Source: Heterohyrax brucei (Eukaryota; Chordata; Mammalia; Hyracoidea; Procaviidae). Taken from it: 64,000 bases of DNA. Under the pieces are notes generated by a model, which worked only from the letters and a program-made list of their open reading frames with translations, searched no databases and was not told the DNA's origin. Position numbers and translations under genes: made by a program. Location of the stretch: contig CM053148.1 in NCBI GenBank assembly GCA_028571685.1, positions 87,256,001 through 87,320,000 on the forward strand. The letters are read 5' to 3'. Of the stretch, positions 33,345-44,916 are shown one piece after another. Position 1 is the first letter of the stretch, and each line of letters starts with the position of its first letter.

Positions 33345-33905
33345 ATGGGGCCTGACAATTAAGTCTGTGAACTTAATTGTTGGAAGTGTTACATACCTCA
33401 CTGCTGAATATCACTGTGGGCACCTTTAAAGTACTCCCTTGGGAAGCTACGCACTGACGCCAGCACCTAGTCCACCTTTCGAAGCAATTTTCAACTCTTT
33501 CTGGAATGGTCGCTGCTCTTGGTGGTAGGGTGCCAAGTTTGTGAACTTAATTGTATAGTTGTTTGTGAGGGAGTCTTTAGCCAGTAAACAAATGATTGTA
33601 ATTGGAACACCCTCCGTACTCACCTGATCTGGCCCCCAGTGACTCTTTCTTTACCCAAAGATAAAGGAAATATTGAAAGGAAGATTTTTTTTGATGACAT
33701 TTAGGCCATCAAGAATAATACAAGGACAGCGCTGATGTCCATTCCAGAAAGAGTTCCAAAATTGTTGTGAAAGGTCAGCTAGGTGCTGGCATCAGTGCAT
33801 AGCCTCCCAAGGGGAGTACTTTGACGGTGACCGTAGTGAGACTCAGCAATGAGGTATGTAGCGCTTTTTCTACCACGAGTTCCTTAGCTTAATTGGCTGT
33901 CCTCG
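33345..33905 (+). mobile_element. Fold-back non-autonomous mariner, copy B
   Basis: About 560 bp with complementary arms 33345-33509 and 33739-33905 around a 229-bp loop. Left TACATACCTCACTGCTGA faces right TCAGCAATGAGGTATGTA. Left GCACTGACGCCAGCACCTAG faces right CTAGGTGCTGGCATCAGTGC. The outer end GGGGCCTGACAATTAAGTCT pairs with CTTAATTGGCTGTCCTC. The loop holds GTTTGTGAACTTAATTGTAT, like the terminal repeat, and transposase codons that can be read as EHPPYSPDLAPSD followed by breaks. Same layout and loop length as 4315-4875. Confidence 0.88.
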
Positions 33906-34029
33906 TGAGACCATTTACAAAATCATAAAGTTTATACAAAATGAAAATTATTTTATTTTTGTTTACTCTCACCAATTTGAAAAGACGCTATCAATATGAT
34001 AATCTGTTGTTTCTATAGATAACTCTATA

Positions 34030-34202
34030 AAACCAAAAAAAAAAAAAAAACCACTGCCATCGAGTGAGGTCCAACTCATAGCAAACTTGGAGATCAGAGT
34101 AGAACTGTCCCTTAAAGTTTCCAAGGAGTACCTGGTGGATTTAAACTGCCGTCCGTTCTGTTAGCGGGTGGAGTACTTAACCACTACACCACCAGAGTTT
34201 CC
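34030..34202 (-). mobile_element. AfroSINE-like SINE, GTCAGAGTA subfamily
   Basis: Long A-tail at left, CCATCGAGTGAGGTCCAACT, GGAGATCAGAGTAGAACTGT, ACTACACCACCAGAGTTTCC. Complete and fairly little diverged. Confidence 0.94.
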
Positions 34203-35397
34203 AAATAAGTGTACATAGTATCAAAAAAAGGCAGATGGTTGCTAATTGCAACAGAAGTGAAGAAGACGAAAACGTTTTAGTAATCTTCAAGTTAAAAATG
34301 TGAACAACTGTACAGCTCACACAAAAGGGAGACTATTACATGGTCTAAATTTTATTGATGAATGTTTATCACGTTTTATACACTACAGTCACAAACCCAT
34401 AACTATAAAATTTTGTGTTTTTATTGACTAAACTTGCTCTAAAACTTTTCAGCGAAGCTTATTAGGATTGTGTTTTAGTTCCTTCATATTTTAAAAAAAC
34501 ATAAGTTTAACCTTTCAAATAATTTATTTAAAAATAGTATTTTTATGTAGTTTACTGAAATTCATTCCAACTCAGAAAATATGTATCATTGGACTACCTC
34601 TTACATTTGGGAGCCTGGTTATGATATACAACATTTAAATACTTTCATAAGAAGTTGAACCATGGTTCGGAGTTTTTGTCATGTGTCTTTGATAAACTGC
34701 TCTACTAGCTAGGAATTCCTTAGGAATTAATGTAGGTAGTCATGTAAGACTTGCCTAGTTCCATTTATGTAAAGTATTAAGATAAAGTTACTTTATTCTC
34801 TTTCTTATACTTACAGAAGGAAAGATTTGCTATCAGATTTCATGAGTGTAAATTTCCAAAAAAAACAGTTCTTTAAGAATTATAAACTATCAAAGATGAA
34901 ATGAATTTCTTCACATCTAATAAAATGATTATAATTGTAAAGATTAATGAACAACAGTTGTGTTTTAGACACAAATTTCCTAATTTTATCCTAATGATCC
35001 CAATATATAAAAAATGCAGGAAATTATTTCTTTTTTGTTTATAACCTGACAACTAAAAGCATACTTTTCTGAGCTGTCTTATTTTCACATTGTTATTGTT
35101 GTTGGCAGAGCAAAGGCTCAGACAATATTAAAAGATATGACAAAACACTGATAGAAAATAAGTGTTGAAAAATTAAGAAAAAAAATTACCCAAAATAAGC
35201 TCTACTGGGAAGTAATTCAGAAATTCTGTTCCTAAAATGTACTTATTTCACTCCCTAATGATATGATTTAAAATGATGCCTAGAGTGAAATCATTGTCCT
35301 TTGGAAATTTCTGCATCTCTGCTTAAATATTCCACTCCTCTTAAATGAACCATTTTTAAATAAAATAATCCATTTGGCACATTCATTATTATAGCAG
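34203..35397. other. Unique AT-rich sequence
   Basis: About 1.2 kb with nothing recognised. Confidence 0.5.
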
Positions 35398-36030
35398 ATA
35401 TAATGGGTTCGATGGTGTCACCGAAAAGAAATACGTAAGTCCTAACTACTGTACCTTGAAGCACTTAGTGGCTCAGTAGTAAAGAGCTCAAGCTGTTAAC
35501 TAAAACGTTGGTGGTTCAAATGCATAGGCCATTCCTTGGGCATTGTCTAGGGCAATTCTACTCTATCCTACAGGGGAACTTTGGATAGGAATGGGCTGAA
35601 CAGCAATGGGTTTGGTTTGGTTTGGCTTGGTAGGCACAGGACCTTGAATGTGATCTTACGTGGAAACAACATGCCTTTAGAGGTAATGGGTTAACATGAA
35701 GTCAGACTGGGGTAGGGTGGTCCCTAATGTGATGGATCTAGTGTCTCCATAAAAAAGAGTTACAGACAGACCTGCAGACACACACAGGGAAAAGGACAGT
35801 GGTGGAGGCAGAGACTGAAGTCACACTGCTGCATCCAGGGAGCACCTGAGGCTATGGAAGCTGGAAAAGACTATAGAGAATCATCCTCAAGGGCCCTCCA
35901 ACAGAGCATGACCCTGACTACACCCAGAATTCAGATTTCTAGAATCAAGAACTCAGATACAATGCATTTCTGTGATTTTTAGCTTCCCAGTTTGTGGTGA
36001 TTTGTTATGAGATCCTTAGGAGAAAATAAA
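35398..36030 (+). mobile_element. MLT1/MST-like ERVL-MaLR solo LTR, split by a SINE
   Basis: TATAATGGGTTCGATGGTGT, ACCTTGAATGTGATCTTACG, GGGTAGGGTGGTCCCTAATG, GAGGCAGAGACTGAAG, TTCCCAGTTTGTGGTGATTT follow the order of MLT1-type LTRs on the plus strand. The SINE at 35461-35640 interrupts it. Confidence 0.8.
35461..35640 (+). mobile_element. AfroSINE-like SINE with target duplication
   Basis: Flanked by ACCTTGAA at 35453-35460 and 35641-35648. GTGGCTCAGTAGTAAAGAGC head, TTGGTGGTTCAAATGC, AATTCTACTCTATCCTACAG, tail with TTTGG repeats. Confidence 0.92.
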
Positions 36031-37205
36031 GTGAACACAATTTTGAAATTCTCATCATGGTAGACTCTCAGTATGTGTTATTTTGTCATAATTATTGTAG
36101 ATATGTAGCCATCATCATCTTAAGGGCTCCTGTCCTCTGATTCCTGTCTGTGATGGTGTCTTATGGGGTAGAAGTCATGGTCAAGTGCAGAAGCCCTGCA
36201 AGTGGGCAAGGAAGCAATTTCCCCATGGAGCCCACTCCCTCATGGTTTTTCTCCATGGTATTGTGTCAACACTGCTCCCGTGATGAAATTAATCTACTAC
36301 TATAGAAAGAAGAGATGACATGAGTTGTTCTACTGTAAAGAATGCATAAAAAATTTGTTCTACTGTACAAAAAGGCATTAAAAATAAAGTTGAAAAATAA
36401 GACTGAAGAAATTTCTGGTGGCTGACAGGCTGTGAGAGAAACAGCTGCAGTGGAGACGGTAATAAGAGGAAACATAATTAAACCAGATGTTTTAAAATGT
36501 GCAATTTTCAATGATATACAACATTGATTGAAAATATAAATGTAAATAAAATTGGATTGGGAGCATAATTAAAACCCCAAAGACACAAAAATAAGCTTGG
36601 CAAAAACTAAATTAGAATGATAGACAATAACTGTCTTTGCCTAGACAACAAAATATTAGCTACTGAAAGATAATTCTTGATTTTAATTTTGGTGTTGCTT
36701 CACCATACATGCATTTATCAGACTCTCAGCAGACACTTTCAGTCCTTAGGAACTGCAGAGAAAACGATACAGGGCAAATTTGTTTTCTCAACTTTTTAAA
36801 ATATAGTCTAAGCTGGTCTATTCAATTCTGTGAAAAACTACTACCCAAATATTAATGGACTCTCATAAGGAGATTGCTTTAACAACACCAATATCTATTT
36901 TCTCTGCTTCACCCAAATTCCACCAGTTTTCGTTGGACAGCCAGTTTCCTTCTGCAGGTAAACTAACCTAGCCACATTTCCTGGGCAAGGGCAGGTCCGT
37001 AGGCATCTGCTTCTGATCTTCCTTCTCTCTTACTGTGCCAGCTGTCATTAAGTCTATGATTGTCAGACTTCTGACCCTTGTTGCCTAGGCCTTTGATTTA
37101 AAATTTAAGTGTGGGTTAAAAAAACAAAGGGACAGATTGGAAACAGAACTCAAATAAAAAAGAAAGAAAAGTTGGTGAAAACTAAGTTAGAAAGATACAC
37201 AGTAT
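36031..37205. other. Unique sequence
   Basis: About 1.2 kb. Minus frame 36266-36511 has no motif. Nothing else seen. Confidence 0.5.
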
Positions 37206-37375
37206 GTAAAACAAAAACAAAGCCCAAAGCAAACTCATTGCCTTCCATTTGGTTCTGTTGCGTAGCTACAGAACGGGACACCTTATTACTGCCACATAGG
37301 GTTTCCAAGGAGCAGCTAGTGGAGTTGAACTGCCTATCTTTTTTTCAGCAGCCAATTTCTTAACCCCAGGGCTCC
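37206..37375 (-). mobile_element. AfroSINE-like SINE, diverged
   Basis: CCATTTGGTTCTGTTGCGTA, CATAGGGTTTCCAAGGAGCA, GCTAGTGGAGTTGAACTGCC, CTTAACCCCAGGGCTCC. Confidence 0.88.
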
Positions 37376-37550
37376 ACCAGAATGTCTAGACACCAACAAT
37401 CTGTTAAAGCTAGAAACAGGGCCTAAATCACTGGGAGAAGTAAGGAAAAACACTCAAGAGAGCAGACATGGTTGACAGGATGGATCTGCTTTACAAAAGC
37501 AGCCAGATGTGGAATTTGCAGGTGTTGTAACCTTCAGGGCACTTGAAACA

Positions 37551-37711
37551 CCGAAAACCAAAGTTGCTATTGCCGAGGCAATTTCAACTCTTAGTGACCC
37601 TACAGCACAGAGTAGAACTGTCCCATAGTGTTTCCAAGGAGCACCTGGTAGATCTGGCTGCTGACCTCTTGGTTAGACCCAAGGTCTTAACCACAGCACT
37701 GCCAAAGCCCA
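37551..37711 (-). mobile_element. AfroSINE-like SINE
   Basis: ACCGAAAACCAAAGTTGCTA, GTGACCCTACAGCACAGAGT, GGAGCACCTGGTAGATCTGG, CACAGCACTGCCAAAGCCC. Confidence 0.9.
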
Positions 37712-37765
37712 GGCACACTCAAGAGCCCTTAAAATAGCACTGATTTCCTATACCAATGTTTATCT

Positions 37766-37970
37766 AAGCCCAAACAAACCCATGACCATTTTCTCAACCT
37801 TAAGGGTAGTGACTCTTTAGATTGAAGTAGAGCTGCCTCACGGATTCTCCTAGGACGTGATCTTCGTAGACACAGACATCTTTCTACCACAGAGTCACTG
37901 ATGGATTTGAACCACTGACCTTTAAGTTAGCAGCTGAACATTTTAACCACTGCCCCACCAGGCCTCTTTA
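37766..37970 (-). mobile_element. AfroSINE, long variant (type 1)
   Basis: AGCCCAAACAAACCCATGAC, CACAGACATCTTTCTACCAC module, TTTGAACCACTGACCTTTAA, ACTGCCCCACCAGGCCTC. Confidence 0.9.
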
Positions 37971-38544
37971 ATGTTTATGTAGAATATAATTAAATGATCT
38001 ATAATCTTAGTATATCTAAACTACCCTGCCAAATTCATTCGGCAGTGAATTTTAAGGAAAGCCGGTCCAACCCCACTCATGTTACCAGAAAAATGAGGAG
38101 GATACCAACTGCAACAAAAAGTCAAATATTCTAAATCGATAGAATTCTGAATATTGTGTTGTGTTGCGGATACTGAACAAGTTTAACACTCGGAGTGATT
38201 TGAGGAAACCACTCCCCAGCTCTCTGCAAATGTAGAGGACAGTGGATTAACCCAGCAGGCAGCTCCTCTAACCGCCTCTACCTTAATGATACCTGAGTCC
38301 CCACTTCCCGCCTGTGATCCAGTTCTCCGGAGGCACAGGTGCCCCCAAATCTCCCCAGCAGAGCCTGAGGAGGGGAAGGAGAGGGGCAGGTGGAGCACTT
38401 TGGACTTTAGGAATTTTGTCAGAGTTCACACAACAGAAAGCGTGACCGAAATGCTGATGCCCTTGTTTCTCCTGGGAAAGCTGACAGTGAAGGCACTGGA
38501 TTTTCCTTCATGCTCTATATAGAATGTACACCTTCTAGGAAATC
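37971..38544. other. Unique; locally GC-rich 38200-38400
   Basis: The patch 38200-38400 (TCCGGAGGCACAGGTGCCCC) is richer in GC than the surroundings, without a clear CpG island. Overlapping frames 38183-38398 (minus) and 38286-38522 (plus) show no domain. Confidence 0.4.
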
Positions 38545-38748
38545 AAGGAGTCGTGCTGGGTGCTGCAAACAGTTAACTTACTCAGCTGCTAAAGAAAAGG
38601 TTAGGGATTGGAAACCACCTGGAGGCAATTTAGGGAAAAAGTATTCATCCGTTGCAAGCTCTGCCAGAGTACAGCTCTGCTCTGATACACAAGTGTGACT
38701 CTGAGTTGCAATCAACTCCAAGGCCACAGTTGCTTTGTTTCTTTTTGC
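38545..38748 (+). mobile_element. AfroSINE, long variant (type 2), diverged
   Basis: GCTGGGTGCTGCAAACAGTT, AGGGATTGGAAACCACCTGG, then AGCTCTGCTCTGATACACAA and tail CTCTGAGTTGCAATCAACTC. Confidence 0.8.
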
Positions 38749-39484
38749 TTCTTCTTGTTTTTGGAGTTACAGAAGGAGAAACCTGTCTGCATGATTGTTT
38801 GCAGTGACTCGTTTCACAAAGGATGAAGCCTTCCCAGGGATGGCCAAAGCTGCAGAGTGAGATGATGCCAAACCGTGGCGAGAAGGGACATGAAGCCTGT
38901 CAGAAGAAACCAGTGAGAGTGTCACACACTGCAAATATTGAACAAGTGCATCTTCATTTGATGGCCAGAGGGGGGAGGACACAACGAGACAAATACACAT
39001 AACTACGATATGAGAGTCCGAAAGAACAGTAGTGATTTTAATAAAATGAAAATCTTTTTAACACCAAATAAATGTTTTTCTCATTAAACTTCTCAAGGCT
39101 AATTCATATCTGGAAGAAGAGCAAATTGATATGAAAAAGCAATAGTGAGATAAAATGTTTAATTAAAAAATAATAATAGCAATCATAAATAGCAGAACAG
39201 ATACTGGTGAAATTTCATTGACAATGTGGAAAGCCAGGCCTTGGAATGAATCCATGGATTTACCAGCTAGCTGTTCATTAGTGCCTAAAATGAGTCTGAA
39301 ATTATCCTTGGGGGCTATTTTGCAATTACGACCACTAGAGCAATAGATTCCAGCCTGAAAGAGTGACATGCTTCTAAGTGTAAAGAGTGTCGTAGAAAGG
39401 GAAATACCAGCTACCCTGGGAGCTTCGAACAGCTGCACTCTGCCTTGGCCTGAGGGCTTGGAAAAGTGTGTTTGTCATGGTGTC
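38749..39484. other. Unique sequence
   Basis: Minus frames 38767-39000 and 39163-39438 (77 and 91 codons) lack any recognised motif. Confidence 0.45.
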
Positions 39485-39668
39485 ATGCTCAAGCCAGCTG
39501 TAGCCTTTATTCACCGTGTGAACTTGAGGTAGTTACTTAATGCAAAGTTTCTCTGCTTCCTCAGCTAAAACTGGTAATTGTTGTACTTCAAATATAATGC
39601 TTTGGTGAGGATTAAATGAGTTAATACCTGTAAAACATTTAATATCTTGAAGATAGTATATGCTGGCT
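39485..39668 (+). repeat. MIR SINE
   Basis: TTCACCGTGTGAACTTGAGG, TAGTTACTTAATGCAAAGTT, TGCTTCCTCAGCTAAAACTG and GAGGATTAAATGAGTTAATA are successive MIR core and 3' landmarks. Confidence 0.8.
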
Positions 39669-40171
39669 GTTTTTAATTTTTTTTTTAGTATTTCTGGTAA
39701 TTTTTTTTAGTATTTTTGTTTTAAAATAATCCTTCTGTGATTTTTTTCTGTGTTTTCAAAGAATCCAATGTTGTTCCCAAATATTCCATGCTAAAGACAG
39801 CAGTGTTTAAGTATTTATATCCTAAATTGGTGATATGTGTGTATAATATTTTCTGAATTTGCATTTTATTGGGTATTTTATTATTTATGTATGTTTATTG
39901 TGTTTATTCAATGCCACTAATCGATTTTCCTATTCATGTACCAGTTTCATCTCCTTTTCAACTGGTGTAACAATATAGCACACTAAATATTAGAAGCCAA
40001 GCCAAGCCAGAAAGTCAGTGTGCTTTTTTATCAGGTAATTTTACATTTTAGATGCTGAAGATTAATTTTAATTAATTTTAAAATCACTGTTAAGTTCCAA
40101 AGAAGTAAAAACAAAGCCAAGATGTTTTACTTGCATTGTATCACATATAAACTGTACATTTTCACAGAATG
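39669..40171. other. Unique T-rich sequence
   Basis: A direct repeat of TTTTTTTTAGTATTT occurs at about 39677 and 39705. Nothing else seen. Confidence 0.5.
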
Positions 40172-40415
40172 CTCCTTAGAAACAAGGATAATGAAACTGT
40201 ATTTCACATACTTTTGGCATGTTGTCTGGAGGCATCAGTCCCTGGAGAAGGCTGTCTCACTTGTAAAGTAGAAGAAGAACCTCATGAGATGAATGGGTAT
40301 AGTGGCTGCAGGAGTGGACACAAATATAACAATAATTGTGAGGATGGGCAGTGTTTCTTCCTGTTGTGTATACCGTCATTGTGAGTCAGAACCTACGGGA
40401 GGGTTCCCAACATCA
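40172..40415 (+). mobile_element. RTE LINE 3' fragment
   Basis: ATACTTTTGGCATGTTGTCT, CATCAGTCCCTGGAGAAGGC, AGAAGAACCTCATGAGATGA, GGGCAGTGTTTCTTCCTGTT, CATTGTGAGTCAGAACC. Confidence 0.9.
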
Positions 40416-40457
40416 TCTATATTATCATATCTGATGTATATATGATCACATATTATT

Positions 40458-40476
40458 ATGTGTATGTATGTATGTA
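40458..40476. repeat. (TATG)n short repeat
   Basis: About four units, just after the RTE end. Confidence 0.85.
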
Positions 40477-40868
40477 AAATTGGCAATTTTGAAATAAATC
40501 TTTGTGAAACATAAGAATATTTCTCCTTTTCTCTCTTCATACCCACAACACACATACATAATTAGATTTGATTTACCTTAGCTTGAATTTCTTTAGTTAG
40601 TGACACTGTTTTATTTTGTAAATGGTAATAATTTATTCTGAGAATTTGTCACTCTCTGTTGACTTGTTTGGTGCTGTGACACTGGAATCCATGCCACTGC
40701 TATTTCAAATACCAACACTGTCACCAATGGACAGGTTTCAGCAGAGTTCCCAGTGATAGGCTTGAAAGTGCAGACAGTCATGAGGATGAAGCAAAAATGG
40801 ACAACACTCATTCTATTCTACATAAGGTCACCATGAATCAGACAGAGTCAAAACTATCTATACATCTA

Positions 40869-40888
40869 GCTGTCTGTCTGTCTGTCTC
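40869..40888. repeat. (GTCT)n short repeat
   Basis: Four to five units. Confidence 0.85.
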
Positions 40889-40929
40889 TACCTAATGTTT
40901 CTATGATTATCACATATGATATTCTCAAC

Positions 40930-41092
40930 TCTTGATATATAATAATTTATTTAATCCATAGCATCCTTATGAAACAGATTTCAAAGGGGAGAAAGAACCT
41001 GAACTCATAGGAAGAACCAAACACATAGCTCAAGGTCAGTTGACGTGAGATCTGTATCTCTGCTCAGGCCACAAGACCCCAGACTCTGCTTC
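40930..41092 (+). repeat. MIR-like SINE remnant
   Basis: TAATTTATTTAATCCATAGC, ATCCTTATGAAACAGATTTC, ACACATAGCTCAAGGTCAGT, GATCTGTATCTCTGCTCAGG follow MIR order. Confidence 0.65.
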
Positions 41093-41322
41093 ATTTATTT
41101 ATTTATTCATTCACTCATTGTGACTGAGTGACAGTATACAATCCGGTTTAGATTCGCATGCCTGTCTATGTGCAGCTCCTACTGCTCTCTGTGCCTGGTG
41201 ACAGCACGCTCCTCCTTTCTGTTCTATACACGTCATATCCTCTTAACAATCTCCTGTCCCCTCGTCTCCACCCTTTCGACACCCCTCTAGCAAGAGGCCA
41301 GTAGGATGACATCCTATAGATT
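41093..41322 (-). mobile_element. L1 3'-end scrap, antisense
   Basis: TTCATTTATTTATTTATTCA start, GTGACTGAGTGACAGTATAC, GTGACAGCACGCTCCTCCTT and CTTAACAATCTCCTGTCCCC parallel the left end of the L1 at 20840-21060. Confidence 0.7.
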
Positions 41323-43257
41323 TTTTAGTTTTATTTTTTAACACTGTGCAGTGTGTGCTTATTGTAATTGATTAACTGATTGATTTTGTTACCTTATCAA
41401 TCATCTACATATTGTCCACAATATGTCTAGATTTTGCATGTACTAGTTCAGGCAGTGTTCATAACAAGGTTCCTAGACAGGCACTAAAATTCTGTGAGGA
41501 ATGTACTAGGTTACTATCCCAAATCTATCTAGCTGACCTGTTTCTCTGGTTTGCTCAATATCTAGCTGTATAGACTTCATATGAATGTTCTGTAAAATTT
41601 TAAGAGTGATTGTTTCTTGTGTTGTGGTGGTTGGTAAGTGTGAGATTAGAGTAGGAAAGGATACATTCATTTAAAATACATATATACAAGGGCATATGCA
41701 TTGTTATAAAGCACAAATAATTACTACGTTTATAACACGGATTCTTTCGGTAGCATATCAAACCATAAAGATGATCTATTTGTTCATACAGCTCTTTGAA
41801 AATTCACCACATTGTTCCATCTCCTATGGCTATAAGCAAATCACTGTGCCCAGTGGAACAACAGTTTGCATGGAATTCTTGTTATCTCTCTCACACAGAA
41901 GGCAGAACATCATAAATTGACTAAAATGCCATGATATTGTATGAAGCACAGTTAATACTCATTTTCAAGGAAATTAAACATCTCCCTTTAAAGTCATTTC
42001 CTGTATGTAAACAGAAAATTAAACAAGATTATGAGCGCTAAATTGGCAATACAATTTTTTCATCTTGAAAGGGATATTTGTTTCTTCTTGTTTGCCATTT
42101 TTCCCATTTAAATGAGTTGGATCAAAATGTTTTTCAGTAGATCCAATGGCTGAAAGAAGAAGCTTGAAAGGATACTTTTTCTTATGCCCTTTGAGGTAAG
42201 ATCTAAGCTGGAACTTTCAAAGAAAACACAGAACAGCATGGTATTAGTAATTGTATTACAGAACATGAGTCAAACATGTAAATCAAATATAAGCATATAA
42301 ACATAATCTCTAAGATATTCCGAATATTCATATGTGTATGTATGTTTCTTTAAAAATTATCTGAAGATGATCTGAGATTTAGCCTGAAGTACAACAACCA
42401 TAATTGAACAATTTTGCCTTGTCATATCATAACTTAGGAATGGGAACTCTGCCTCCTTGCTGGTCTGACAACACATGAAGCAAATTCATCTATACGTAGC
42501 CTGCTGGTAGTTATGAGAAGCCTGGCTAATCCATCTCCAGCGGAAAGCTACGCCTCCGTACGCATCCTCCCTGTCTCTCCCCCTCTGCTTTCTCTTCTTA
42601 CACATATCCCCCAACACACATACACACCAATATTTTTTTTAAAGAAACTATTATCTTAAATATATAAATACAAATAAATGTAGGGTTTATTCATTGACAT
42701 GTTTTCTGATTTTAAAATTCAAATTTAGTGCAATGTGTTAAAAATGGATATTTTTAAAACTCATAAAATCTACACATTTGTAACAAATGGCACAAGTCTA
42801 TAGTATGCCCTCCCCACCCTCCAGGAGCAATTACTGTCTGTAGTGAGCAAAAAGATGCAAACCAGAGGAGCTCATGGACCAAGAACTGGTCCTCTCTTGA
42901 GTTAGCTTAACTGTGTTTTTGTTTTAATTCTTTTTGGAATACAATTTGCTGCTTTGTTATTTATCCGAGAAGAAGGTTTAGTTCCTTCATACAATATATA
43001 TCCCTATTTTAAGTAAAAGAGATTTTTAGGATACTTCAGGATTTAAGAACAGTATATGTCTCTCACCAAAATACACAGCAGACAATTCTCATTCATCTAC
43101 TCCCTAACTGCTAAATCCCAATTGTTCTTTTCAAGCCTTCTTTTCTCTGCTGTGTTAACTGGTCCATGAAAATGCAGCTGGATATACAGAGGTACTATTC
43201 TTAACAGTGGTCACTGGCCAGAGCTACTAAGAGACATAACAGCTATTAATAGGCACT
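41323..43257. other. Long unique stretch
   Basis: About 1.9 kb with no gene or named repeat. Imperfect CT-rich block at 42560-42600. Confidence 0.45.
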
Positions 43258-43420
43258 GGCTAACCCTAGCGGTGTAGTGGCTTAGTGCTGTGGCTGCTAA
43301 CCAAAAAGTTAGCAGTTCGAATCCACCAGCCACTCCTTGGAAATTCTATAGAGCAGTTCTACTCTGTCCTACAGGGTCGCTGAGAGTCAAAACTGACTAG
43401 AGAGCAACAGGTTTGTTTTT
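43258..43420 (+). mobile_element. AfroSINE-like SINE
   Basis: Good copy: TAGCGGTGTAGTGGCTTAGT box A region, AGCAGTTCGAATCCACC B box with intact CG, CAGTTCTACTCTGTCCTACA, GGGTCGCTGAGAGTC tail. Confidence 0.95.
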
Positions 43421-44185
43421 GGACTTTTAATAGACATAAAGTATGTGACTTAGAGGGAGATGATTGCCGCCTTAGACACCGAAAACAATTTAGAGGGATC
43501 AAGAAGAAGCACTGTTTACTGAGCTGGTAAGTTTAGAGCAGCTGATCAGGAGACCGTCACCTGCCCTGAACACGTACATTGAATAACATGCGTTATCCTC
43601 AGGGACAATCACTTCTATCACTGCTTTCCCTTCTTAATACCCTTGTTCCCTTTTTCTCACTTCCTTCCCCTAGTCTCTTTCTGTACATGCTATTTGACAT
43701 GTAATCACCGTAACTTGCTAGCACGCTTAACTGTTGGGAAGAGGGGCTGCTGGTTTCCTCACCTAGAGCACTGAGAGGGGCAGGCTTACATGAAATCTTA
43801 ACGTCCCATGCTAGAACAGAAGACTAATGCTCGTGAACCTTGGCTAACGACATTTGCTATTCTACTCACCCCCGTGTTATTTCTTTGGTAAGTACTAAGT
43901 TCTTGTCGATCATGTCATTAGAACAGGGTCTGCTCTGTGTTCTGCTTCAGGCTGTCTTACTGGGAACTTATGAACTTGGTCCACAGCACATGCCGTATTG
44001 TACGGAACTACAGCATGCAGAAACATGCACGTGGGACTCAGCGAAAGGCAGACACTGCCTCACAGCTTTCAGAGGGAGTTTCAGTTGTCAAGTTATGCCA
44101 CAGTATCTACAATACCCACGAGAATCAGTTGTTGGCCTGTTGCAGACCTTTGGTTAGGATTACTCAGCTGCAGGGATACATAAAA
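43421..44185. other. Unique sequence with overlapping open frames
   Basis: Frames 43840-44157 (105 codons), 43937-44194 and 43998-44183 are open on the plus strand. The longest has no recognised domain and no clear splice or promoter context. Protein coding is unsupported. The block is unique in the window. Confidence 0.35.
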
Positions 44186-44312
44186 TGTGGCTAATAACCA
44201 AAAGGCCAAGAGTTCAACTCTACCAGCTGGTCTTTGGAAACCCTGCAGGGCAGTTCTACTCTGTCCTATAGAGTTGTTATGAGTCAGAATCGACTCTGTA
44301 GCAAGAGAAAAA
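44186..44312 (+). mobile_element. AfroSINE-like SINE, head truncated
   Basis: GTGGCTAATAACCAAAAGGC, AAGAGTTCAACTCTACCAGC, GCAGTTCTACTCTGTCCTAT, TTATGAGTCAGAATCGACTC. Confidence 0.92.
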
Positions 44313-44444
44313 CACACTGGCTAATTTTCTGAAGACATGAACACTACAGATATTAAAGGCTAAGTAGAAAAGAATAAGTTTCTACACTGGGCATAGTTGG
44401 CAGTATCTCTAGAAGTACAGCAGGGATTAAACTTTCAGCCCTTG

Positions 44445-44585
44445 TTGCAGTGTTGGGAAATTTATGGACAAATGGCTTGTTGTAGGTCTTATGGGACCTA
44501 GATGTTTGGGTACTAGGACACCCGTGTGTGAGCAACAAACTATGAGTTGGAATCAACTTGATGGCAATGTGTCTGGGATTTTGTT
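44445..44585 (+). mobile_element. AfroSINE-like remnant, tail clear
   Basis: CAACAAACTATGAGTTGGAA and TCAACTTGATGGCAATGTG form the tail. The part before 44530 is barely recognisable. Confidence 0.65.
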
Positions 44586-44603
44586 TGTCATAGAGAGGCT
44601 TAT

Positions 44604-44808
44604 GGTGGCTGGATGGCACAATTGGTTAAGTCCTAGACTACTGGCTGAAAGGTCAGTGATTCAAGCCTCCCCCAAAATAACACAGAAGACAGCCCCAGTG
44701 ATGTATTTCCAAAAGATCACAGCCTTGAAAGCCTTTTGGAGCCATTCTGCTCTGCACATGTCAGGACTCCATAAGTTTGAACTGACTTGAGGGCAGCTAA
44801 CAGCAACA
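44604..44808 (+). mobile_element. AfroSINE, long variant
   Basis: GTGGCTGGATGGCACAATTG head, GGTCAGTGATTCAAGCC, AGTGATGTATTTCCAAAAGA centre, AGCCATTCTGCTCTGCACAT, tail AAGTTTGAACTGACTTGAGG. Confidence 0.88.
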
Positions 44809-44916
44809 TACAGCTATCTATTGGACGAGTAACAAAATGAGTTACTTGTTCAGGAAACAAAACACAGGACACTCCAAAATGCAAAAGCAGACACTGTATT
44901 TTGGCCTTTGGAATAA

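Noticed and set aside
38200-38400. CpG island promoter
   Set aside because: GC is only mildly raised over about 200 bp and CpG is sparse.
43290-43335. tRNA gene
   Set aside because: Box A/B-like sequence belongs to the tRNA-derived head of a SINE. No acceptor stem or anticodon arm of a real tRNA can be drawn.
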